Shown: positions 8,465 through 13,865 of the stretch, one piece after another | Position numbering within the stretch: the first letter of the stretch is position 1 | How the letters are laid out: every line of letters begins with the position of its first letter | From: an uncultured Polynucleobacter sp. | GTDB lineage: Bacteria > Pseudomonadota > Gammaproteobacteria > Burkholderiales > Burkholderiaceae | Length of the DNA stretch: 13,865 nucleotides | Direction: 5' to 3' | Assembly: GCA_937996825.1 (NCBI GenBank) | Contig: CALKUJ010000335.1 | Location: forward strand, 1 to 13,865 | Program-made: the position numbers and the translations under genes | Notes under the pieces: generated by a model | Told to the model about the DNA's origin: nothing | The model's input: only the letters and a program-made list of their open reading frames with translations | Databases searched by the model: none

Positions 8465-9145
8465 ATGAAAATAAAACTGGTTGTTGCAACTCGAGTCAGT
8501 GAAGAAGAGTTTTTCACGTCCACATTGACGGGACGGTCTTTGAAAGCGAACCACCCAGACTTTGTGGAACTTAAGTTATTTCCCAATAACAATACGGGTT
8601 TGCCAGCGCTTTATAACCAGGTTATTCGAGCCTCAGAGAATGACCCTGCGACCTTAATTTTTGCACATGATGATCTGCTGTTGCTTGACTATTACTGGTG
8701 TAAAAGAATTATTGAGGGTTTAGAACACTTCAGTGTGGTGGGCTTGGCTGGCAATATATCCCGCGCTCCGCGTCAACCCACTTGGTGGTTTGTTGACGAG
8801 CAATTTAATTGGGATAAACGAGAAAATTTGAGTGGTGTGATTGGCCACGGGGATCAATTTCCTCCCGAAAATATTAGTTTTTATGGAGCGCCAAGACAAC
8901 AGGTAAAACTGATGGATGGCGTCTTGATTGCGGCTCACAGCAAAACCCTTTTGGAAAATGAACTATATTTCGATGAGAATTTTGATTTCCATTTTTATGA
9001 TTTAGACTTTTGTCGCCAAGCAGAAGTTAAGAATTTAGATTTAGGAACTTGGGACGTCTCATTTTCACATGGGAGTAAAGGTAACTGTGGCACCGACAGT
9101 TGGCGTCGAGGCTATTTTAAATATCTAGAAAAATGGGGTGAGTAA
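8465..9145 (+). CDS. Family-2-like (StrF-type) glycosyltransferase
   Basis: A 226-residue protein resembling the StrF-like branch of GT-A glycosyltransferases (Pfam Glyco_tranf_2_5 type), which transfer a sugar from a nucleotide donor in the cytoplasm. Visible landmarks are the opening strand KIKLVVATR, NNTGLPALYNQVI at about 43-54, the acidic FAHDD at 67-70 where family 2 places its DxD-like nucleotide/metal site, VVGLAG at 91-96, MDGVLIAA at 150-157 and FDFHFYDLDFC at 173-183. There is no membrane segment. It lies just past a strong terminator and overlaps the following methyltransferase by one base (TAATG), so the two are probably translated together. The ATG at 8465 has only a poor Shine-Dalgarno (GAGA directly before it); no better start is in frame nearby. 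Sugar and acceptor cannot be read from sequence. Confidence 0.82.
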   Translation: MKIKLVVATRVSEEEFFTSTLTGRSLKANHPDFVELKLFPNNNTGLPALYNQVIRASENDPATLIFAHDDLLLLDYYWCKRIIEGLEHFSVVGLAGNISRAPRQPTWWFVDEQFNWDKRENLSGVIGHGDQFPPENISFYGAPRQQVKLMDGVLIAAHSKTLLENELYFDENFDFHFYDLDFCRQAEVKNLDLGTWDVSFSHGSKGNCGTDSWRRGYFKYLEKWGE

Positions 9146-9813
9146 TGCAGCAAACACCTGTCCACGATTTACACAATCCAGATTTGCTTGGGGTCATGAG
9201 GCCTACTACTCGAAAAGTATTGGAGATCGGGTGTATGTCAGGCGCGCTAGCTCGTGAATTTAAAAAGTTAGTGCCAGATGTTCTCTATACCGGTGTAGAA
9301 ATAGATGCGAGTTACGCCGAGTTAGCAAAAAAATATTGCGATTCGGTCTATACGCTTAATATAGATGAAGCTCCAGATTATTTTTGGGAGGTGCAATCCG
9401 ATGTGGATGCTTGGATCTTTGGTGATGTCCTGGAACATTTGCGTGATCCATGGCGTGTGTTAAAAAAAATAAATAAAGTTATCCCTAAGAATGGATATGT
9501 TGCAGCGTGTATTCCAAATGCTCAGCATTGGTCGATACAAGCTAAGCTAAGTATGGGTGATTTTAGATACGAAGATAGTGGATTATTTGATAGGACCCAT
9601 TTGCGATGGTTTACAAGAAAAACAATTTACGAAATGTTTGAAGATTGTGGATTCCAAGTAGTGCAAGAGATTCCTAGGATATTTCCATCTCAAGGAAATG
9701 AAGAAATATTAAAATCTATTTCTCAGACGGCTTCTCTGTGCGGGGCTAATCCGGAAGTGGCAATCAAAGATGCATTACCACTTCAATATGTCATTCAGGC
9801 AGTGCCAGTTTGA
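9145..9813 (+). CDS. Class I SAM-dependent methyltransferase (Methyltransf_23-like)
   Basis: A 222-residue protein with the Rossmann methyltransferase pattern: motif I VLEIGCMSG at 25-33, acidic ribose-binding residue in GVEID at 50-54, motif IV-like GDVLEHLRDPW at 93-103, then the post-core IPNAQHW at 123-129 and FDRTHLRWFT at 148-157. This last pattern is common in methyltransferases found in polysaccharide and flagellin-glycan clusters. Its start codon overlaps the stop of the glycosyltransferase, preceded by a GGGGTGAG stretch that can serve as ribosome-binding site. The coding sequence is noticeably AT-rich (22 G+C of 60 at 9541-9600). It probably methylates a sugar or glycan intermediate, but the substrate is an inference from context. 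Confidence 0.85.
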   Translation: MQQTPVHDLHNPDLLGVMRPTTRKVLEIGCMSGALAREFKKLVPDVLYTGVEIDASYAELAKKYCDSVYTLNIDEAPDYFWEVQSDVDAWIFGDVLEHLRDPWRVLKKINKVIPKNGYVAACIPNAQHWSIQAKLSMGDFRYEDSGLFDRTHLRWFTRKTIYEMFEDCGFQVVQEIPRIFPSQGNEEILKSISQTASLCGANPEVAIKDALPLQYVIQAVPV

Positions 9814-9829
9814 TGTGGATTTTTTGCGT

Positions 9830-10501
9830 TTAATTTTTCATCGCAATAGTTACAAACGAGGTGTGAGTCTCTTCAATTGAAATTATTTTTAATCCTATCG
9901 CATCTAACATGTTTCTGATCAAGTTTTCACTGAATACATGGTGATGAAGGCAGCGATTGTTCAAATTATCAAGACTTCTTACGGCAAATTGTTGAAAATT
10001 TCCAGCGACTGGATCTTTGCTTAAATCGTGAAGGCTTAATATTTCTCGTAGATGCGTCATGTCCGATTCATCTACAAGATTATTGTAGTCATCTACGATG
10101 TGCTGGAAAGAAGTAAATTCACGCTGATGGTCAAAGTTGCTTACTTTATTGGGTAGAACAAGTAACATTAAATGGTTGCTTTTTAATATTCTCTTCCACT
10201 CTAGAAGGGCTTTGATTGGATTTGCTATGTGCTCCAAGCAGTCAGATGAGAGTAGAAATTCATAGGTTTCAGCTTCTATTTCTTTTAAATCAGTCCCGTC
10301 GGAAATAAATTGATGACCAAATGTATTTGGTAAATACTGATATGTTTTGCCTGCTTGTATTTTTCCCTCCCAGATAGTGCTGTTAGAGAAGTTGACGCCA
10401 TCCACCCTCTTCGCTTTGGAGTAAACGGGAATTAGTGAGCGGAATATATTAGATGGGCCGCCAATTTCAATCCCAATTTTTTCAGATACATAGTTAATCA
10501 T
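9830..10501 (-). CDS. Class I methyltransferase-like protein
   Basis: A 223-residue protein with a compact methyltransferase fold signature: IEIGGPS at 11-17 as the SAM-binding glycine loop, KRVDGVNFS at 31-39 near the expected second strand, SSDCLEHIANP at 85-95 as the motif IV region, and LLVLPNK at 113-119. The long insert with DHQREFT (124-130) and LHHHVF (185-190) is not one I can assign. It is the last gene of a leftward run, 25 bp after the MycE-like methyltransferase gene, with AAAGGA about 10 bases before the ATG. It ends 16 bp from the convergent methyltransferase on the other strand, and I see no hairpin in that gap. Composition is AT-rich (25 G+C of 60 at 10201-10260). It is likely a sugar or lipid-linked glycan methyltransferase; the substrate is unknown. 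Confidence 0.78.
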   Translation of the reverse strand: MINYVSEKIGIEIGGPSNIFRSLIPVYSKAKRVDGVNFSNSTIWEGKIQAGKTYQYLPNTFGHQFISDGTDLKEIEAETYEFLLSSDCLEHIANPIKALLEWKRILKSNHLMLLVLPNKVSNFDHQREFTSFQHIVDDYNNLVDESDMTHLREILSLHDLSKDPVAGNFQQFAVRSLDNLNNRCLHHHVFSENLIRNMLDAIGLKIISIEETHTSFVTIAMKN

Positions 10502-10526
10502 ATGTGCGTTTTCCTTTTATTGGTAT

Positions 10527-11252
10527 TCAATCAGGGATTCCAAATGCATGTCTTAATTCAATGTAAGTCATCGATGGCGGATTTCTAACATCGCCTTCAA
10601 AGCCTCTGGCTAGAACGATTGGAGGATTTTTTCTTCGTTTTTCCATGACTACGATACTGTCATACATGGCGATCGAATAAAGGTTATTTGCCAAATAGGA
10701 GTTTTGGAGTGTGGACAAGGGTGCGTAGTACCATGCATGCATCTCATCCATCATTGTTTTGATGTACTCATGAAACGACCCTTGGTGATTCAGCCCCCCT
10801 CCATGCGAGGGGAAGTAGCTGGTATGTGTGTCCTCGCAAACATACGTTCCGCCATTCGAAAGAATGGGGAACAGGGATTGAAACGTTACTATTTGCTGCT
10901 CCATCGTATGACCACCGTCATCTAAGACCAAATCGATGGTTGGATTTTTTATTTTGAATTCAGCCCAGAAATTGGGATCGGCTTGATTTCCAATCCAGAT
11001 TTCAAAACCTTCTGCTTCTAATGCCTTGCATTTCGGATCTACGTCGACCCCAATAATTTTGGCCTCCGGTCCGAAAAAATCGCGCCACATCTGTAAGCTG
11101 CCACCATTTTGGATACCGATTTCTAAAAAAGTAATTGGTTTATTCTTATAAGCAGAAAATGCCTTTTCATAAACTTCGAAATAATCAATCCACTTGTAAA
11201 CCATGCGATCAGATTTATTCAGGAATGAGGCAAGAAGGTGATGCTTTGACAT
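10527..11252 (-). CDS. MycE/TylF-like sugar O-methyltransferase
   Basis: A 241-residue protein of the metal-dependent sugar O-methyltransferase/CmcI-like group known from macrolide and rhamnose tailoring. SAM-binding motif FLEIGIQNGG is at 42-51 and GVDVDP at 68-73. IDLVLDDGGH at 106-115 and YVCEDTHTSYF at 137-147 match the places where MycE holds its catalytic histidine and metal-binding Asp/Glu-Asp residues; here they would be D111 or D112, H115, E140 and D141, all present. Expected role: methylate a hydroxyl on a sugar, free or attached. It sits 9 bp downstream of the GT41 gene and 25 bp upstream of another methyltransferase, so it is probably co-transcribed with both. No clear Shine-Dalgarno precedes the ATG, which suggests coupling to the upstream gene. 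Family is confident, substrate inferred. Confidence 0.83.
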   Translation of the reverse strand: MSKHHLLASFLNKSDRMVYKWIDYFEVYEKAFSAYKNKPITFLEIGIQNGGSLQMWRDFFGPEAKIIGVDVDPKCKALEAEGFEIWIGNQADPNFWAEFKIKNPTIDLVLDDGGHTMEQQIVTFQSLFPILSNGGTYVCEDTHTSYFPSHGGGLNHQGSFHEYIKTMMDEMHAWYYAPLSTLQNSYLANNLYSIAMYDSIVVMEKRRKNPPIVLARGFEGDVRNPPSMTYIELRHAFGIPD

Positions 11253-11261
11253 GGTTTTAAT

Positions 11262-13175
11262 TTATGCGTTCTTGTGGATAAGTAATTGAACTTGCTTCTC
11301 AAGTGAAGCAGTCAAAAGTTTCGGGTTCTTTTGTTTACGCAGCATGCTGCTCTTCACGCTCTTGACCAATTCTTTTTGATATTCAGCGTCGTTGGCAATC
11401 TTCAATGTGATGTCCACATATTCGCTGAAGGTGTTGGCAATCAACTCATGCAAACCGAGTGCACTCAACATGCTTCGGCCCATGCGCGACACCATGGTTT
11501 TGCCTGACAGGGTCACCATGGGCAAGTTGCAATTCAGCACGTCGTGCGTGGTGGAGCCGCAGTTGTAGGGGTAGCTGTCCAAAAACACGTCAGCGACCTG
11601 TAGTCGTGCCAAATATTCTTGGTAGCTGGTTCGTGGTGAGAACTGCACTTGGTGTGCTGCTACGCCAATTTGATTCAGCTTTCGCTTGAGTTCTGCAGTG
11701 GTCTTTTCGTTGTCATCCATCAGCCAAAGCACGGCCTGTGGTGCTTGTTTGAGGATGTTGGCCCAGGCAGCCAGCAGGTCTTCGTTGATTTTGTACACAT
11801 TACCAAATGCCGCCATCACAAATGCGTCTTCAGGCAAGCCCACTTGCGCACGCGTGATAGGCGTGATGTCGGCCATGTTTTTGTTCAAAGGCAAAAAGCT
11901 GCCGTCTAAGTACAAAGGCTTTTCTGTGAAATAGGGTGTCAACTCTTCAGGAAGTACTTGGCGATCTGCCACCACAAAGTCCAGCCACGGCATGGCAGTG
12001 GTGCCAATGAAGCCCAGATAGGTGCCTTGCAACGGCGCGGGATGCATGGCACAAATGCCAGGGCGAGCGCCTGAGCTAAGTCCATGCATGTCAATCAGTA
12101 CATCAATTTCGTTTGCCAGTACCAACTCGGCCACTTCTCGGTCGGTCAGTGACCCCACAGGATGGAAGTGTTCAAACGCTTGCTTGAGTCGAGCCCGGTA
12201 AGGCGTGCCATCCTCGGGGCTGTAGTCAAAGGCGTAAATTTCAAACTTGCTTTTGTCGTGTGCTTCTAAGAAGTCCGCCATCAACAGGCCAACAGCGTGG
12301 GTGCAAAGGTCACCCGACAAATAACCAAGACGAATGCGCTTGTGTTTGTAGTGTTTGTCCTTGCTTAAAAACTCTTCTTTAAACCCATAGGTTCTGCCGA
12401 CAAACGCGTGTGCTGAAAGCAGTTGGATCACAGGGTCGTCATGCAAGGACAGCATGGCCAAGGGCGAGGTACTCATCAGCATGTCATTGGCTGACACGTT
12501 GGGCAGGCTTTGGTAAACCGGCCACATGCATGCTTTTTGGCGAATGTGCACCCAGTGCTGAATCACGCCAGATTGCTTGGGGTCCATCTGCAGGCTGCGG
12601 CGCAATGCCTGCTCAGCCATTTCATATTGCTTCTGGTTTTCGTAAACGCGCCCAATGTGATTGAGTGCGGTAATTTCCATCAGTTTGTCGCTCGACGGGT
12701 TCACCACCCCTTGTGCGACCACGTTGGACCATTGGTCCAGGGCTTGTTGGTTTTGTCCTTTGCGCTCAAGCACCAGACCTAAGTTGATGTGTGCCTGTGC
12801 CAGCTTAGGCTCCGAGGCAACGCACAAGCGATAGGCCTCTTCGGCCAAATCGGTCATGCCCAGTGTTTGCAACACAGAACCGTAATTGAACAGAGCCAAA
12901 TATTTTTGGGGGTCTTCCGTATGTTCAATCCATTGACGGTAGAGATGCGCAGACTCAATCACCCGTTTTTCTGCTTGCAAGGCATCGCATTTGTACATGA
13001 GCTGATCAAGGCGCAACTTACCCATACCAGCTAGCTGCATGTAGTTGCTCAGATCTTCGTCTTCAATAAGAACAGGTGCAACCGCTACAGGGGGAGGGGT
13101 TACAGGTGATGTTTCTTTTTTTCGCTTGACTGTCTTAACAGGCAAAAGCATGGAGGAGGGGGTGCGCGCGTTCAT
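11262..13175 (-). CDS. TPR plus O-GlcNAc-transferase-type (GT41/SPINDLY) glycosyltransferase
   Basis: A 637-residue cytoplasmic enzyme expected to transfer a sugar from a nucleotide donor to Ser/Thr of a target protein. An N-terminal Pro/Val-rich linker (about 25-45) leads into TPR helices at about 90-215 (for example DLAEEAYRLCVASEPKLAQAH). The catalytic half shows RIRLGYLSGDLCTHAVG at 280-296 with the family's His at 293, GTYLGFIGTTAMPWLDF at 384-400, FGNVYKINEDLL with the donor-binding Lys at 462, and DVFLDSYPYNCGSTTHDVL at 529-547. The start is set at the ATG at 13175: the longer frame from 13211 opens with TTG, while AGGGA lies 5 bases before the ATG. Homologues beside flagellin genes are often thought to glycosylate flagellin; here flagellin and the giant Ser/Thr repeat protein are both candidates. 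It heads a three-gene leftward run. About 50% GC at 12061-12120 (30 of 60), like flagellin. Confidence 0.92.
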   Translation of the reverse strand: MNARTPSSMLLPVKTVKRKKETSPVTPPPVAVAPVLIEDEDLSNYMQLAGMGKLRLDQLMYKCDALQAEKRVIESAHLYRQWIEHTEDPQKYLALFNYGSVLQTLGMTDLAEEAYRLCVASEPKLAQAHINLGLVLERKGQNQQALDQWSNVVAQGVVNPSSDKLMEITALNHIGRVYENQKQYEMAEQALRRSLQMDPKQSGVIQHWVHIRQKACMWPVYQSLPNVSANDMLMSTSPLAMLSLHDDPVIQLLSAHAFVGRTYGFKEEFLSKDKHYKHKRIRLGYLSGDLCTHAVGLLMADFLEAHDKSKFEIYAFDYSPEDGTPYRARLKQAFEHFHPVGSLTDREVAELVLANEIDVLIDMHGLSSGARPGICAMHPAPLQGTYLGFIGTTAMPWLDFVVADRQVLPEELTPYFTEKPLYLDGSFLPLNKNMADITPITRAQVGLPEDAFVMAAFGNVYKINEDLLAAWANILKQAPQAVLWLMDDNEKTTAELKRKLNQIGVAAHQVQFSPRTSYQEYLARLQVADVFLDSYPYNCGSTTHDVLNCNLPMVTLSGKTMVSRMGRSMLSALGLHELIANTFSEYVDITLKIANDAEYQKELVKSVKSSMLRKQKNPKLLTASLEKQVQLLIHKNA

Positions 13176-13244
13176 GTCATTCCCTGGAGGTGAATAAAAG
13201 TGTTGCTCCAATCAAGCAGGTTCCATGCCTATCGGTGTGCAGCT

Positions 13245-13270
13245 TTATTGACACGCCGGTGTGTCAATAA
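13245..13270. promoter_or_regulatory. Palindromic operator-like site in the divergent control region
   Basis: TTATTGACAC (13245-13254) and its exact reverse complement GTGTCAATAA (13261-13270) flank a 6-base centre GCCGGT, itself nearly symmetrical around CCGG. The site lies 5 bases upstream of the sigma-54 promoter and about 70 bases upstream of the GT41 start, centred near -45 relative to the expected sigma-54 start point. It is well placed for a dimeric regulator acting on one or both genes. No T-run follows, so it is unlikely to be a terminator. Which regulator binds it is unknown. Confidence 0.6.
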
Positions 13271-13275
13271 ATAGG

Positions 13276-13291
13276 TTGGCACGAAGTTTGC
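13276..13291 (+). promoter_or_regulatory. Sigma-54 (RpoN) promoter of the small TPR-like gene
   Basis: TTGGCACGAAGTTTGC matches the -24/-12 consensus (TTGGCACG-N4-TTGC) at every conserved base, with GG at 13278-13279 and GC at 13290-13291. Transcription would begin near 13303. A sigma-54 promoter needs an activating AAA+ enhancer-binding protein; in polarly flagellated bacteria these include FlrA/FleQ- and FlrC-type regulators, so a link to flagellar control is plausible but inferred. Confidence 0.85.
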
Positions 13292-13315
13292 TTTGGAGGT
13301 TGAAACCTAACCGAT

Positions 13316-13319
13316 GGAG
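13316..13319 (+). promoter_or_regulatory. Shine-Dalgarno site deciding the start at 13326
   Basis: GGAG at 13316-13319 is 6 bases before the ATG at 13326. The earlier in-frame ATG at 13314 has GGAGG only at 13295-13299, 14 bases away and upstream of the predicted sigma-54 transcription start, so it would not be on the message. Confidence 0.6.
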
Positions 13320-13325
13320 TACCCG

Positions 13326-13793
13326 ATGACACTTATTCAAGAATTGATGAGCCAAGCCAGCGTAGGCGGTTTACTCAATACCCAAACGATTCAACGTTTC
13401 AGCCCTGCTGAGATCCGCGAAACGATCCAGTCCCTGGTGGCCACCGAGCAGCTTGCGTTGGCCAACGCCTTGGGCGATGCTGGCATGAGTCTGTATCCAC
13501 ACAGCGAAGACATCTTGGCCATCACCAGTTTGTTGGCCATGATGAATCAAGACTGGGCATTGGCCGTGGAACTGATGGATGAGTTGATGGATGTGCAGGG
13601 CGGCAAAGCGCAGCCTTTCACTTTTGTGATGTTGGTTCGTGCGTTGCGTTGCAACCTCGACCCTGAGCGTGCCTTGGCTGTGGCACGTCAAGGCTTGGCA
13701 CTTTATCCAGGCCAAGTGGAATTGTTGGCCGAGAAGTTGTCGCTGGATGATTTCAGCGAATCCATGATGCCCACAGCGGGCTTGCAGCACTAA
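13326..13793 (+). CDS. Small helical TPR-like protein of unknown function
   Basis: A 155-residue protein beginning MTLIQELMSQ. It looks wholly alpha-helical with TPR-like helix pairs: LALANALGDAGMSLYPHSEDILAITSLLAMM, then DWALAVELMDELMD, and a final pair RALRCNLDPERALAVARQGLALYPGQVELLAEK, whose ALAVARQGLALYPG matches the second-helix pattern of a TPR. There is no signal peptide or membrane span. Size and helix content recall small TPR chaperones and the HrpB1/HrpK-type proteins of type III systems, but I see no diagnostic motif and give no name. It has its own sigma-54 promoter and is divergent from the GT41 gene, so it may share control with the flagellar or glycosylation genes. It may act as an adaptor for protein-protein contacts (inference). 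Confidence 0.82.
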   Translation: MTLIQELMSQASVGGLLNTQTIQRFSPAEIRETIQSLVATEQLALANALGDAGMSLYPHSEDILAITSLLAMMNQDWALAVELMDELMDVQGGKAQPFTFVMLVRALRCNLDPERALAVARQGLALYPGQVELLAEKLSLDDFSESMMPTAGLQH

Positions 13794-13815
13794 GCGGCAA
13801 AAGATCGCACCGGAC

Positions 13816-13841
13816 CGGCAAGCGGCAACCGCTTGCCGTTT
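13816..13841 (+). terminator. GC-rich hairpin after the TPR-like gene, possible terminator
   Basis: A perfect 10-bp stem CGGCAAGCGG/CCGCTTGCCG (13816-13825 with 13829-13838) with a 3-base loop is followed by only TTTC. It lies 22 bases after the stop codon. The stem is strong but the U-tract is short, so termination may be partial or the element may protect the 3' end. The last 24 bases of the window show nothing further. Confidence 0.6.
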
Positions 13842-13865
13842 CAGCGACAAAACCTTGCCACTGAG

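Noticed and set aside
9814..9829. Bidirectional terminator between the convergent methyltransferase genes
   Set aside because: The 16-bp gap contains a T-run but no inverted repeat.
13222..13250. Sigma-28-like promoter on the minus strand for the GT41 gene (TAAA with CCGATAGG)
   Set aside because: The two elements are separated by about 8 bases rather than 15, so it is not a FliA promoter. I could not identify the GT41 promoter.
13371..13850. Minus-strand 159-codon frame opposite the TPR-like gene
   Set aside because: It is Cys/His/Gln-rich with no start signal, and it runs antisense to a better-supported gene with a sigma-54 promoter and Shine-Dalgarno site.

Overview
The window looks like a flagellar and surface-glycan locus of a Gram-negative betaproteobacterium, most likely Burkholderiales/Comamonadaceae-like. 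The grounds are the style of the flagellin C-terminus, FliA-type (sigma-28) and RpoN-type (sigma-54) promoter sequences, and roughly 50% GC in the flagellin and glycosyltransferase-41 genes. The genus cannot be fixed from sequence alone.

Layout, left to right. (1) Positions 1-1170: the 3' part of a flagellin gene, closed by a UUCG-loop terminator. (2) Positions 1232-1258: a near-consensus sigma-28 promoter, followed by one giant gene (1343-8392, 2349 residues). Its product is almost entirely a perfect-register octapeptide repeat, which I parse by hand as 291 octads. The octads are organised into a higher-order unit of 10 octads (80 residues, 240 bp). A strong terminator follows. (3) Positions 8465-9813: a rightward two-gene unit, a StrF-like family-2 glycosyltransferase overlapping a class I methyltransferase. 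(4) Positions 9830-13175: a leftward three-gene run that reads, in transcription order, as a TPR plus O-GlcNAc-transferase-type (GT41) glycosyltransferase, a MycE/TylF-like sugar O-methyltransferase, and a second class I methyltransferase. It converges on the previous unit with a 16-bp gap. (5) Positions 13176-13325: a divergent control region with a 10-bp-armed palindrome and a textbook sigma-54 promoter facing right, driving a small helical TPR-like protein (13326-13793). A GC-rich hairpin follows it.

How the genes may work together (inference): flagellin and the giant protein look like products of the late flagellar regulon. Almost every octad of the giant protein offers Ser/Thr at its first two positions, and flagellin is also Ser/Thr-rich. 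Next door are a protein O-glycosyltransferase homologue, a second glycosyltransferase and three methyltransferases, one of a sugar O-methylating type. This suggests a system that builds a methylated O-glycan on flagellin, on the giant repeat protein, or on both. The glycosyltransferase-2 and methyltransferase genes are more AT-rich than their surroundings, so part of the glycan set may have been acquired separately. The giant repeat protein is the most unusual object in the window; I do not recognise a named family for it.
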